From Cephalotrichum gorgonifer (taxonomy: Eukaryota; Ascomycota; Sordariomycetes; Microascales; Microascaceae): 64,000 nt of DNA. A model generated the notes under the pieces. It had not been told where the DNA came from, did not search any database, and worked only from the letters and a program-made list of their open reading frames with translations. The position numbers and the translations under genes were made by a program. Below, piece by piece: positions 32,429-43,536 of the stretch (positions are counted from its first letter, which is position 1; the number at the start of each line of letters is the position of its first letter). Where the stretch lies: contig ONZQ02000015.1 in NCBI GenBank assembly GCA_900312665.1, positions 186,001-250,000 of the forward strand, given 5' to 3'.

Positions 32429-33514
32429 TTACTCTACCACCTTGTAAACTAGCTTCTCCGCCGCCACACTTCCCTGCTGCGAGAGCCTCAGGCCGTCGAG
32501 GATATCATGAAGTGTCCCCATATTCTTCACCCGACCAGGCTTGACCCTACCCTGACTCAATAACCCCGGAAGTAGCCTCAAATACTTCTCCCACATGGCC
32601 TTATCCAGCGGCGTCTCACCGCCACAGTTATCGAAAGCTCCGTACTTCAAGGGGCGTCCGAAGACGGTGTAAGCGATTGTCGATTGAGCCCTAGCCTTAT
32701 GATTGGCGGCGGCGATTTCGCCCTTGACGGCTTCGCTAAGAGGAATGATGGAGCAGATGTCACCCCCGTCGCGGGAAAGGGCTTCTGCAACACCGGCGGC
32801 CGTGCCCTTGCCCCCGACGCAGTCGAGGGCGTGACGCAGCTGGCCGTTGGTCATCTGGTATACCTTCTGAGGCCAGTCGTGATCGTGATAGTCAACCACC
32901 TCGTCGGCACCCAGCTCTTTCAGATGGTCATGGTTCTTGACCGAGGCGGTGGCGATAACGTAGCATCCGCTCAGCTTGGCGAGCTGGATCGCTTGCTTCC
33001 CAACTCCAGTGGCGCCGCCGTACACGAGAAACGGTAGCGGATCCACGGAGGCGTTCTCCGGCTCGGGCAGGGTTAGCCGCTGGTATAACGCCTGCACTGC
33101 GGTTGCGAAGACTAGAGGTATAGCGGCGGCATCCTCCAGTGAGATGTTGCCCGGGACCGTGTAGACGAGCGTCTCTTCGACCGGGATGTAATCGGCGAAA
33201 GCCCCGCGGATGGGGTTAGCTTCGGTACCATTGACGCTACTGCCCTGAACGAAGCCCGCAACGCGCTGGCCGGGTCGGAAGCCGAGGGCCGAGGTACCAG
33301 TGTCTTCGACGGTGCCCGCGAAGTCGCAGCCGACAATGCGTCCGGCGGGGGGCATAGCGGCGGTGGCGCCGCGGATAGCCTTCCAGTCGGTCGGGTTCTG
33401 AGCGGCGTAATGGATCTTGATGAGGAGCTCCCCGGGGCCGGGCTTCGGTCGGGGTACCCTCTGGACGGATGCCGATCCACTTCCATCCGTAATTAGGGCG
33501 TTCATGGTATCCAT
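32429..33514 (-). CDS. Zinc-less MDR reductase (trans-acting enoyl-reductase / toxD-like)
   Basis: Intronless, 361 residues from the ATG at 33514 (a second ATG is at 33505). MDR fold: GPGELLIKIHYAAQNPTDWKAI at the N-terminus, GCDFAGTVEDTG, FVYGGATGVGKQAIQLAK (NADPH Rossmann loop) and ELGADEVVDYHD. The zinc-ligand Cys and His of alcohol dehydrogenases are absent (NPTDWKA replaces the GxCxTD site). Such proteins act as NADPH-dependent enoyl or quinone reductases; some serve polyketide synthases in trans. No synthase is in the window, so a stand-alone reductase is more likely here. Confidence 0.88.
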   Translation of the reverse strand: MDTMNALITDGSGSASVQRVPRPKPGPGELLIKIHYAAQNPTDWKAIRGATAAMPPAGRIVGCDFAGTVEDTGTSALGFRPGQRVAGFVQGSSVNGTEANPIRGAFADYIPVEETLVYTVPGNISLEDAAAIPLVFATAVQALYQRLTLPEPENASVDPLPFLVYGGATGVGKQAIQLAKLSGCYVIATASVKNHDHLKELGADEVVDYHDHDWPQKVYQMTNGQLRHALDCVGGKGTAAGVAEALSRDGGDICSIIPLSEAVKGEIAAANHKARAQSTIAYTVFGRPLKYGAFDNCGGETPLDKAMWEKYLRLLPGLLSQGRVKPGRVKNMGTLHDILDGLRLSQQGSVAAEKLVYKVVE

Positions 33515-34246
33515 TTTCAATCGCGTGGCCTAAGTCCTGCTCGTGCAATATCTAGCAGAAAGGGGTAAAGGATTAGGAGCATGAAGTTGCGCGGGGAATT
33601 ATACGAGCACGTCTGTTCTTGTACTTGTCCTCCGCCCCACAAGCAGTGCTGCTTGGCTCGAGCTAGCGTCCATGAGGAGTGGAAACCTATACAACCACAT
33701 AGTTGCAAGGGCCTTGATTACATACCTAGATCAAGTCGGGATCTTCGAAGCAGTGGGTATTTATGAATGCAATCGTATATAGACCCCTTGTTTACTTACA
33801 CCTGAACTGCGGGGTTTGAGCCAGCTTCAACTTATACCATCACCAATGTATCCACACTTGATTTCAAATCAACATTCCATTGACTAGGAATTAGGCGCAA
33901 AGGTGCTACACGGAGTTAAGTGCAGCAATAACTCCGGCGTAACGAAAGCCACGGCCGTCCTTAAGAAGTCAATCCTTCATATATCTAGATACTCACTCGC
34001 TCTCGCTGAAATCCTAAGGACCTGCCCGCCCAGGCTAAACTTGGGTAGCCGATGGCCATCATATAAGCAGCCACTTCACCGAACCAGTCCATCACAGTTA
34101 CAATAAAAATAGAGGTTTTGATCAGGTAATACACCATATATGTTACTAAAGCCGAGATATTGTTGAAATAACCTAGATTCCCTAAACTCAACGCAAAACC
34201 CACCCCCACGCCCTATACCGCTCTTTCTGTCTCTCCGATGCGAGCC
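33515..34246. other. Intergenic, 732 bp
   Basis: Promoter side of the enoyl-reductase-like gene and 3' flank of the NmrA-like gene. No coding, RNA or repeat signal recognised. Confidence 0.45.
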
Positions 34247-35323
34247 TCAGGCTGGGTAGGCGTCAGAAATCAGCTCTCTGACAGTCGTGGGCTTGATATC
34301 CGGAAACTCGTCATTCAGAGTACGAGACTTGAAGTCAAGTATTCCCGTCTCGAACATGATCCCAAAGGCCGAAAGCATTGACTGAAATGCCACCTTGGGG
34401 ACGAAGGCATAGAGATGAGGGTGACTCGGAAGTTCAGTGGCCTGGCCAGTTCGCAACTTGTCGATGGGGTCGTGTTCGACCGTGAACTTGGTACCCTTGA
34501 CCTCCTCCGCCACTCGGAGAAAATCGTTCAAGGTCAGCTTATCCCCGATGACATAGGACTCCTTCTCCCATTTGCTCTTTGTCAGAAGGGCGGCGGTGAA
34601 CCTCCCTACGTCAAAAGTGTGCGTGAAGGTAACCGGCACATCACCGGAGCCAGGAATAGCAGCAATGTTGTTGGGCAGGTCGAAGACAATTGCAAGGGGG
34701 TTCAGGTAGGTCGGGGTATTAGGGCCAGTGCCGTAAAAATCGAGGAAGAGTCCGTTGAACACAGCAGTCCATTCGAGGGATGTGGATTCCAGAGCCTTTA
34801 CATATCTCAGCTTATCGATAGCGGGAGGAAAGAGTCCAGCAACACTTTAGACGACATATTATTAGTTCGGGATCCCGTAAATTTGCCATGATATCGGATG
34901 GCAGACTTGATTGGGCGCAATACTTACTCCTCCGGATACTTAGAACCCCAGATGGCTGGGATATAACGAGAAGTAGTCGACGATTTGTCGGCTCCCGAGA
35001 TGAGATTGAGCTCTAGCTCAGCGGGGGAGTGGCCATGGAGAGCTGAAATGAGGGTCTCAACGTTGTGCTGCTCGAGGACAGATGTGATGGCTTCAGGGCT
35101 GTTGTAGTCCACTGTAATGATTGGAGCACCTATCTCCTTTGACTTCTCGTCGTCGGCCTAGTCAAAGCAAGACCAGTCAACTAAAGCCATGAATCACATC
35201 AGACTGGAAGGACATTACCTGACGACCGAGGACCACAACATCAAACTTTCCAGCCTGCTTGATTCCATTGACGATGGCACGGCCAAGTTTTCCGCTCCCT
35301 CCAGCGACTGCGACGACAGGCAT
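34247..35323 (-). CDS. NmrA/isoflavone-reductase-like NAD(P)-binding protein
   Basis: Three exons: 35219-35323, 34928-35157 and 34247-34844; 310 residues. The N-terminus MPVVAVAGGSGKLGRAIVNG holds the dinucleotide-binding GxxGxxG. The middle has VETLISALHGHS and a SRYIPAIWGSKYPED-VAGLFPPAIDK segment that is only restored by the chosen splice (acceptor CTAAAG). PCBER/NmrA-type proteins are atypical SDR-fold reductases or redox-sensing regulators. Cytosolic. A second member of the family starts 1.3 kb away on the other strand; the two are divergent in sequence, so not a recent duplicate. Confidence 0.87.
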
Positions 35324-36653
35324 GGTGCGATGATATAGTGGTGGATGCTAGTAGAGAATATTGGAATGTAGGAAGCAGATGATTAGATCAATCTCTGGAA
35401 ACTGGGCAACTGACTCGAGGGCACATATACCATTGACCCACCGACGCGTGCGCTCGTATAACGTCTGGACCGGAAGCAATTCGGGGGACTAAATTTGGTC
35501 CCGGCTTGTTCCCAGCTGTAACCTGGATTACATGGTTGTTTCTAATCACAACAGCCCAATACGAGGCGTGTATACGGTTACATTAGCTATGCGGTGCGAC
35601 TGCACATTCGGTACCAGCATGCCTTGAGATCCCTTCACGCGGAGTATCTCGCTGGCGATGTTATCAAACACAACATACAAAGGATCATCCATTTCGTGAT
35701 GGTTAGAACTGAGTAATGCCTGAGCAGAGCTAGGTGTGGGGCTGGTCAGGTACAGGCCCCGCCCCAGCATGAGCTACCATGTAGTAGCTTAATGCGGTAA
35801 GCATGTGTCAGCAAGCCACTCCATGACTGGCTGACTTAGACGGCCTGCCGGAAGCAAATAGGACCGGAAGCAAAATTGCCCCCGGATTCTTAAGCAGGGC
35901 ATAGTGCTCGTGGATAGAGGCGGCGCTAAATTTGCCTCCAGGATATGCTCCCGGCAGTCGAGACAAGGATTTTCGGAAACCCTAGTATGCTCGCTCGGGG
36001 TACCGCTCGCTAGGAAATTCCTTGGCCCCACCATAGATAGGCCAACAAAGCCGATAGAGGGCACCAGACCCCGTCGCAGGCTGATTGGAGGCAAGATGAC
36101 GTTCACGATTGATGGGGCTCTAACTTTAGATAGATTGGATGCAGAGGCGGACGGCCGCGGTGAGCTTAAACCACCTAGGATACCTGTTCTGCTCTCCAAG
36201 CGCGCTCTTGGCAGATTCTCTCTATTGAGGCGCCAACTTGTCCACGACCAGGGAAACGTGGGGTAAGAATTGGAAAGCTCCATTTCAACGACAAATAACA
36301 CAACCAACCCCACACCCCTTGCTCCGGATCTATGCATCCGTGCTTTCATTCTAACCTCGGCCATATCAATCCCGTCCTGTAACGTACATTGCAGCCACAA
36401 TAACGCAATCAAGCGTGCTTGATAATGTCTCCTCAAGAGACGCTATCGGGTGGGGCCGCACATGCCCCACTTTCCCGGATTCCAATTCTCACCACCGGCT
36501 TCTTATGGTTGACCGCGTCATGTCATATTGCCCAAAGGCGTTTCTATTAGTATATATAGACCCCAGCATCCCCGCCACTGAGAACACTGAGAACACTCCC
36601 TCAACACGCATCTCATAGCTTTATGGTTGCTTCGCTATTCTCCTTATCTCAGA
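35324..36653. promoter_or_regulatory. Divergent intergenic region of the two NmrA-like genes, 1.3 kb
   Basis: A 215-codon minus-strand frame (35789-36436) and a 120-codon plus-strand frame overlap here, but neither has family features. The element GACCGGAAGCAA occurs near 35470 and again near 35870. TATATATA at 36551-36558 lies about 100 bp before the plus-strand ATG and is a likely TATA box. A TGAGAACAC direct repeat follows at about 36580-36597. Confidence 0.45.
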
Positions 36654-37571
36654 ATGACTGCTTATCCCACCGTTGCCCTCGCAGGCGCTACTGGCTCTCT
36701 AGGCTCCGTAGCCTTGGAAGAGCTGCTGGCCGCCGGTGTGCCCGTCACAGTGCTTACACGCAAGGGGGCCAATTCCACAGAATCACTTTCCCCAAAGCCA
36801 AACCTCACGATCAAGGAGGTCGACTATAATGTACCCGAGGACCTCACTAAGGCCCTCGAAGGGACCGAGGTCGTAATCTCAACTCTGGGCACCCCGGGAT
36901 TCGCCCTACAGGATGCCTTGGTCGACGCCGCCATCGCCGCGGGCGTCAAGCGATTCATTCCCAGCGAATTCGGCTGCGACACGGCCAACCCGAAGACACG
37001 CAAGCTGCCAGTCTATGCGCAAAAGGTAGCCATCCAGGACAAGCTGATCGAGAAGTCCAAGGCCATACCGAGCTTCTCCTACACCCTAGTGTTCAACAAT
37101 GCCTTCTTCGACTGGGGCATCAGGGTCGGATTCATCATCAACGCAAAGACTCACGTCACGACCCTCCCGGACGGCGGGAATAGGCGATTCAGCGTCACGC
37201 GCCTCTCGACTATCGGAAAGGCGCTGGTCGGCGTCCTGGCGAACCTCGATGAGACTAAGAACAAGAGCGTCTACGTACACGACGCCGCCATCACGAAGAA
37301 CGAGCTTATCGCTATCTTCAAGAAGATCGACTCCCAGGAGTGGGCCACCACCATCACCGACACCGCCGAGATAGAAGCCGATGCCTACGCGGAGTTGGCT
37401 AAGGAGAACCCGGATATACAGAGTGCAATGGTTGGTTTCATCGCAAGAGCAATCTATGGAGAGGGGTACGGGGGTGACTTTACGGAGAGACTGTGGAATG
37501 AGTTACTCGGTCTCCCGGTGTTGACCGCGGTCGAGGTCGAGGAAGTTGTGAGGAGTATCGTGGCTGCGTGA
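36654..37571 (+). CDS. NmrA/isoflavone-reductase-like NAD(P)-binding protein
   Basis: Intronless, 305 residues. The N-terminus reads MTAYPTVALAGATGSLGSVA with the GxxGxxG nucleotide motif. It continues with VLTRKG (arginine typical of NADPH preference), VVISTLGTPGFALQDALVDA and the family motif KRFIPSEFGCD. A Lys in YAQKVAIQDKL sits where the catalytic Lys of PCBER-type reductases lies. The start is fixed by the ATG at 36654, since upstream in-frame codons lack another ATG. Probable cytosolic reductase of phenylpropanoid-like or other small substrates, or an NADPH-sensing regulator. Confidence 0.9.
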   Translation: MTAYPTVALAGATGSLGSVALEELLAAGVPVTVLTRKGANSTESLSPKPNLTIKEVDYNVPEDLTKALEGTEVVISTLGTPGFALQDALVDAAIAAGVKRFIPSEFGCDTANPKTRKLPVYAQKVAIQDKLIEKSKAIPSFSYTLVFNNAFFDWGIRVGFIINAKTHVTTLPDGGNRRFSVTRLSTIGKALVGVLANLDETKNKSVYVHDAAITKNELIAIFKKIDSQEWATTITDTAEIEADAYAELAKENPDIQSAMVGFIARAIYGEGYGGDFTERLWNELLGLPVLTAVEVEEVVRSIVAA

Positions 37572-38236
37572 TATGCCGGGACAATACAGGGTACTTAGAT
37601 AAGTCTCAGGGGTGTGAATAAAGAATAAGAATTTCGATGCTGAGATCGGTGGCAGCCTCCCGACAGCCTACCTCTTGAGAGGGTGAAGAAGAATGCGTTC
37701 TTACAGTGAGCAGATGGCTAGATATCCCAATCTCTGAACTCTACGAGTACATACGACCATAGCTCGTGGAAAACTGAGGGTCCCGTGCGCTCCCCTATGC
37801 ATATGACTCAAGCGCACTAGACCAAAAGGTTCCTGAATTAGCATCCCTCTACTCCAGCCCATATCGGCATGACGTGCCCTGATCCTGAAATGTGGTGGTG
37901 CGTGCCCAAATGCTGGCTTCGGTGGGCCAGCACCGACCCCACTTTCTATTACGCGCCGACCCACATTCCGTCTGCAGCACCGATTCAATCTTCCGTCTAC
38001 AGCGCCGTTTCGAATATTCAACCATGGAAACCTGAGGACCTAAGTGTAGTAGTATATTTAATCCCCCAGCAACCTCGACTCTCGACTCTTATCCTCATCC
38101 TCTCGTACCTTTAATTCTTGCTTCCTCGCTCTCAACTGCTCTCACGAAGTTCTCTGCTACTCTCTAACACCCCTTGGTCTTACCCGATCTTTATTCTACC
38201 TTATTCCTGACTTCCTATATCTTTTGGGTTTCGTTT
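37572..38236. other. Intergenic, 665 bp, holding the truncated 5S gene
   Basis: Contains the 5S fragment at 37749-37820 and then about 415 bp of AT/CT-rich leader before the recombinase ATG. No other gene seen. Confidence 0.5.
37749..37820 (+). pseudogene. 5' part of a 5S rRNA gene, truncated
   Basis: The first 55 nt (ACATACGACC...CTATGCATA) match the intact 5S gene at 12697 with two mismatches. Weak similarity continues to about CTAGAC. The 3' part with the ...GACCAGCGAATCCC... block is absent here and not found elsewhere downstream in the window. Ten bases upstream (CTGAACTCTA) are also shared with the intact copy. The break lies 0.4 kb before a DUF3435 recombinase in the same direction, as expected if an element had inserted into a 5S gene. 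Confidence 0.82.
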
Positions 38237-39558
38237 ATGATGGCTTATAGCAATTTTACTCCAAGTAGGCAACCTTCTGGGGTAAGGTGCTCTGATGCCT
38301 ATCTGGAGGAAAAGAGGCGGCAGGCACGAGAGATCTTTCAGCAACGCAAGGCAGATCTTGACTGTGACCGGTGTGAAGTTGGAGGTGTCACAAAATACGG
38401 ACGCCAGAGGGCATGGCAGGCCTGGAACGTGTGAGTGTAGATCCCGTTACGTATTGGTTTTCGAGTTTCTCTAACCTTGTTTTACCTATTAGATTCTGCA
38501 TCGATGTTATGGATATTGACCCGAAGAAAGTCTGGCTGGATTTATGTCAGCATAGTGAGGATGCAAAAAGGTACATTCAGACCTTTCTCCAGGCATACAC
38601 TCAAGGCTCTGAACGGCTTTATCTGAGCCTAGGACTAGAGGAGTATGTATGGAAGCGTGATATTACATCCGCTGCCTCGGTGTTGAATGTGTGGAGGCTC
38701 CTTGTTGGAAGGGTCGACTCAACAATCCTCCAGGAGCAGAGGAGATTGGATCCTGAGAATGTATCATGGAGTCTGAAGTTCACCGATCTGAAAGGGAGCA
38801 AAGTTGGTGACCCTATCCAGCCTATTACCAAGGTTAGTCTTCCTATTATATTATCCCACCATATCATGGCAGTAGTACCAACCCCGATATGTAGTGGATA
38901 CACGAGAAACTCCCGGAATTAGTCGAACTGACACGCGAGCAACAAGACGAGAAGAAGGAAATAACATCTACTGATATTGTTCTCATGTTGCTCACGCTAT
39001 GGGTTCGAGCCAAAGATATCCCCTGGGAACCGAGAACACGTGTCGATTTCCACACTATCATGATCATGGAGGGAATTGGCGGCTGGAGGCTAGGTACCCT
39101 GATCGACATGACATACGGGCAGATCAAGTTGTTTCTTGTCCGGAATCCAGAGAATCCAAATGAGAGGACAATCGTCACTCAAAGGTTACCAGAATAAGTA
39201 TAAGAAGAAGGACAAGGTGATCCGCAAAACCCAGGATAACAGGTGAGTATCCCTCCTCCTTTCTTGAGTATTCAGCAAGTACTGACAATACTTTAGAGTG
39301 GGCTTTTCTGTTACTGCTCTCCCCTCCTCGCTTCTTTTTCTTGCAAGGCTAATTGCAATTCGGGCAATTTGTGATGATGCCTTCGAAGGGGGCTTCAAAT
39401 CGTATGATGAGCTTGTCAGTCGACCTGTTCTTGAGACAGATATTCTCGAGCTCAGATGGAAGGAGGAAAAGGTGGAGTTAGCGACGGCTCCTAAGATGGG
39501 TGAACTGGGAAGAGGCGGTCACCGGCCATCAACACCTACCGTTATTTGTGTTTCTTGA
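37821..39558 (+). mobile_element. Possible 5' end of a degenerate Starship-like element
   Basis: The arrangement is truncated 5S gene, short leader, then DUF3435 tyrosine recombinase reading inward. Starship elements carry a DUF3435 captain as the first gene at the 5' end, and some are known to target 5S genes. The 3' end and the rest of the 5S target are not in the window, so the extent is unknown and could reach past 64 kb. The arrangement is seen; the Starship assignment is inference. Confidence 0.45.
38237..39558 (+). pseudogene. DUF3435 tyrosine recombinase (Starship captain-like), broken and truncated
   Basis: Recognisable exons: 38237-38430, 38493-38832 and 38895-about 39190, then 39243-39296 as an intron before the next exon from 39297. 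The product has the DUF3435 core: DIVLMLLTLWVRAKDIPWE, then IMEGIGGWRLGTLIDMTYGQ with the first catalytic Arg, then FSVTALPSSLLFLARL and CDDAFEGGF. At about 39185 the frame slips: the expected KGYQNKYKKKDK is in another frame than the preceding TIVTQ. After ELRWKEEKVEL the sequence loses the family pattern and stops. The C-terminal His-x-x-Arg and nucleophile Tyr region is missing, so it cannot be an active recombinase. Function of the family: site-specific integration and excision of giant elements. Confidence 0.82.
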
Positions 39559-40473
39559 TGCTCGAGATCTCGATCCATCTTTCTTTCCTCGTTATCGAAA
39601 TGATATATACCAGGACTGAGGTTTAAACCCAATTCATCCTGGGTCAGAAGTGAGCGGCGGGCCGGTCATTTTTGACCATCAGGCTGGAGCGAGGCCGCCT
39701 GCAACAGCAGGTTCGCGGCCACCGATACGGGTGATGTCGTCATTTATAGAGGGCCTGCTCCTAAGAGTGAAGATCTTCTGTTGTAGAGTAATGCGGGCAG
39801 GTATTCTTCCGATGTTGTCTGCCTGATGATAAAAAAAAAAAAAGAAAAACTCTTGGCTGACTCCCCATTGGCAGGGTGCAAAATCGGACTGCTGCCTGCG
39901 ACCAGGGCCGCCTTCCTGAAACATCTGCCTGCCCTCACCTTGACCACGACCTTAAGGCGTCCTCACTACTGTTAGAGGTACAACCAATGGGCTCTTTCCC
40001 CAAGAGCCCTGTGATCATGACGAATGTTTCAACAGTGAACTCGTTCAGTCTATTACGGAGTAGCCGGACCACCCGGAAACTGGTGGGTCAATTTCGGGGG
40101 CAAGCAGGGAACCTACAGGGCTCTAGCGCCGGTGGCATGGCATTAGTCTTTCATATAGATGTAAATAAAATAATCATTACTAAATCGTCGGAAGTGGCTG
40201 GCCCATCATTGCCGGGCAATACCACAGACGCTAACTACTGATCAGTAGAGAAGTAAATGATCAGCTCAGAAAGAGAACAACAAGCGGAGGGAGGTAATGT
40301 TGTGGGCAATTGCAGAGCAGGCAAGGTGTGGACAAATAGTCTGGGCTCCATTGCGGAGTTTTGCATGATAAATCGTTCCCAGGCCATGCTCGGTAATTTT
40401 GCATCGCACCACTACATCATCCAGTGTCACTCCAAAGCCATCCACCCGCTCTTCGGAGGCATTACCACACCCT
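39559..40473. other. Intergenic, 915 bp
   Basis: Follows the recombinase remnant; no clear gene. The 8-mer CGGGCCGG occurs at about 39658-39665. An A-rich tract is near 39831-39845. Confidence 0.4.
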
Positions 40474-42156
40474 TCACAGCCTAAATCTGGAGATATTGTC
40501 GCGCCAGTACTCGTACTGCTTCATGCGGTAATCATCCTTGACCAGCGCATTCGCAGAGCTCTTAAGCTGGATCTGGTGCAGCTCTGAGGTGGTATAGCGG
40601 GGAAGGTTGATCAGCGGCGGCGAGACGCCGAGGGCGTTCGGGTCCAGCTTGTTGATGAAGGATACCAGCCAGCGCTGCTGGGTGACAGCAGGCGAGGATG
40701 TGGAGTCCGACAAGGTCTGCATGGCGTCGCCACCGTGCATGGATCCGACTATGGGAAGGTGGTGGAGGGACGAGCTCAGGTAAGACCAGGTTGGTACCTC
40801 GGAGGATATCTTCTCAAGGTGGAAGCGCCGCTGGAAGATGAAGGTGATGTCGCCCAGGATCGAAGCTAGCCGCTTGTACTGCCCGAAGACGTTGTTCGAC
40901 AGCCCGGTGCCGTAGGGGGCGCCGCTGATACCCAGGTCGTCAGGGTAGAGCGACACAAGTTTGCGGGCATACTCGCCATTGCCGGGGTAGTACGTGGCCA
41001 GATAATCCTGCAGAATTTTATCGTTGGTGACGTTGACCTGTGTCAGAGCGAAGAGGGTGCCCTCGTCCTCCGAGTTGCCCGTAAGCATCGGAACCTTGGT
41101 GTACTTTCCGTCAGCCACGGCAGCGTCGCCTGGGACAGAATAGAACGAGTCTGAATCGTCGGGCCGGGGAAGATGCGGGGGGTTGCCGCCCAGCCACCTA
41201 AATTCCATATTGAGAGAGGAGGCGGCCTTGAGCAGGTTGTCTGCGCTCAGGGCCCTGAGGCACTGGAGGCTGTCGGCACCCGTGCACCCCGCCCGGCTAA
41301 CGACAATGTTGTATACTTCCTGCGCCTTTGTGGAGGTCACGCTCGCGGTGGGCAGGACGGATCCGGAGCTTGTGATCAGACCCCGGAAGAGACCGCCGGC
41401 GTCTCCGCCATTGATGACGCTGTGGGCGAAAACGGACATAGCTCCGGCGCTGAAACCCCAGATGACCACCTTGTGAGGGTCACCTCCAAACGCGGCAATG
41501 TTGTCTGCAGACCAGGGTTAGCCTCCAGCTCCTCAAATACGCAGTGTACTCGGTATCTCCTCCTCCATATACGACATCTGAATCTTACCTTGCACCCATT
41601 GTAAAGCTAGACGCTGGTCGCGCAAACCCAGGTTCGTGTTGCCTTCTTCAGCAAGCTCCTTGCCGGCGAGGAAGCCGAAGGCGCCGAGACGATACTGGAC
41701 AGAGACTAAGATGACTGGTGCGTTCATGCCTACTGACTTCTCGACGATGGGCGTCATATCGTTTCCATCCTCTGCGCCGCCGCTAGAGAAAGCACCTCCG
41801 TGAAAGAAGACGGCGACCGGGAGCTTGCTCGAGGCGGACACACTAACCGGGCGCAGGACCTGCAGCGTCAGACAGTCCTCCGAGGTGCCTTCGGTGCCAG
41901 CTTGCATACAGGTCGCGGCCTTTTTGGTGCCGTCGAGGCTGCCGAAGTTGGAGTTGAAGGGCAGAGGGTGTTTGAAGCGGAGGTCGCCAACCGGTGGTTC
42001 CGCAAAAGGGATACCTTTATAAAACTCGACGTTTCCGTTGACGCCGCCAAGAATAGTGCCGTTAGAGATGGTCACCTCGACGGCCCGCTTGTCGAGGGTG
42101 GGTGACGCCAGGGCCCTGCCCAGAGCCATGGCGTGGAGGATAAAATTGAAAAGCAT
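40474..42156 (-). CDS. Secreted type-B carboxylesterase
   Basis: Two exons, 41589-42156 and 40474-41504, with an 84-bp intron; 532 residues. A signal peptide (MLFNFILHAMALGRALA) is followed by a possible Kex2-type LDKR site. Type-B esterase landmarks: EFYKGIPFAEPPVGDLRF, the SEDCLTLQV disulfide motif, HGGAFSSGG oxyanion hole, LRDQRLALQWVQDNIAAFGGDP, nucleophile GFSAGAMS, NSEDEGTLF with the acidic residue and the His in SMHGGD. Extracellular ester hydrolysis. First gene of the glycoside/ester-degrading run. CCGGCCCGG sites lie upstream at 42513 and 43008. Confidence 0.92.
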
Positions 42157-42512
42157 AGTTGTACCGGATGGCGCTTGCCGCGGTATCGTCTAACGTTGAG
42201 GAAGTCCAAGGGGGTTTGAGAAAATCCAATCTTCTTGTCCACCTCTCCGTCTTAATAGCATCGATAAAGATAATTGGGATATTACGGATATTAAATGGAG
42301 GGAGGTGGTTTGCGGGCACTAGCCATTGTGCGGCCTCATATTCCTTGACCCGGCAATCTCTTCCGTTCCTGAGACTGTTTCCTGATCGACGATTGTCGTC
42401 CTCATTACGTGCTTGCTGCTTATTGCTTCCGAGATCGACACGAAACGCCAGGGACGAGGGGAAGACGCCGGTACGGAGACACCGTACAGTCGGGGCTTTC
42501 TCGGTGCTCAGC

Positions 42513-42521
42513 CCGGCCCGG
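42513..42521 (-). promoter_or_regulatory. CCGGGCCGG site
   Basis: Site about 360 bp upstream of the carboxylesterase start. On the minus strand it reads GGTCCGGGCCGGGC. One of the recurring intergenic copies in the cluster. Confidence 0.5.
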
Positions 42522-43007
42522 ACCGGACCGGCGTTACCCTGCGGCCATCATCCGATGTAATTCCCGGGACACCGGTTAACATCCGCCGACAACGACAGAG
42601 GGAGGAAAGGATTGTCAGGAGCCCGGAACATGTAGCTTATCATAGATCACACGACCTTCCACCTCTGTCATACTGCAGTGCAAGCTGTATTAAGGACGTG
42701 ACGCCGCCGAGCCTGCTAGCTCTGGACGTAAGTTGGCTGCCCGGCGGAGCCACACAGGCAGATCTAAATATTATGATACATGTACTCTATATACTTTGAA
42801 TAGGTGTATAGGGACACTGCTACTGTCAATCTCGTGGTAGAACTAAGGCCATTACAGGCGCGGCCACAGGCAGCGATACTGTAGACCCCTCTTCTCAATC
42901 CTAGCCCATCCTAGTTTCTGCTCAAGTTGCCAATCACAGGGTTGCATCCCGGCTCATTCGTACCTGCGCGTAAGTGCGACCATCGCCGGGACTCGATACT
43001 ACGTAAT

Positions 43008-43016
43008 CCGGCCCGG
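43008..43016 (-). promoter_or_regulatory. CCGGGCCGG site
   Basis: Second site upstream of the carboxylesterase. Minus-strand context TCCCGGGCCGGATTACG. Confidence 0.5.
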
Positions 43017-43536
43017 GAGGGGCCGGCGCTCTCGGTAATAGCTCTCGGCTTTCGTCCTTTCAGCAACCTGACGGAGGAACATACAGGACAGTACAAACAC
43101 TACCAGCCCTAAGGATGGTTCCAAAATTACTTACTTTAAAAAATTTCATAGCTGTTAGCGGCTGTACATACCCAGGTGACACGCGGCATATGAAGTTCGC
43201 AAAATCAGTAGTTCGTCAACACGGCAGTCGGCGTAAGGTCTAGATTATAGTCGCTCTTCCATGTGGACTTAGGCTCAGACCCTCTGCACCCCCGACATTC
43301 GCAAAGATCCAGAAGTACATACGCGACTACTCAATGGCTATAGTTCACTCGCCCACGCTGCGAAGTTCTTCACCAGACAAACCCTCGGACAAACCTAGAC
43401 TGAACTTCCGAACAATTGCCTATTCGAACGCTCAATAGAGGAGCGGAAGCTGCACGAGCGTAACCGTTCATGGTGTCATCCCACAATATGGAAGTAAAGT
43501 TAAGGCCGACACATGCAATCAGTAGATCGGCCCTAC

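Larger units (their letters stand above)
42157..43536. promoter_or_regulatory. Intergenic, 1.4 kb, with two CCGGCCCGG sites
   Basis: Upstream region of the carboxylesterase and 3' flank of the GH3 gene. CCGGCCCGG at 42513-42521 and 43008-43016. Short ORFs have no family features. Confidence 0.5.

Noticed and set aside
35789..36436. 215-codon minus-strand frame between the NmrA-like genes
   Set aside because: No domain, no codon pattern like neighbours, overlapped by another random frame.
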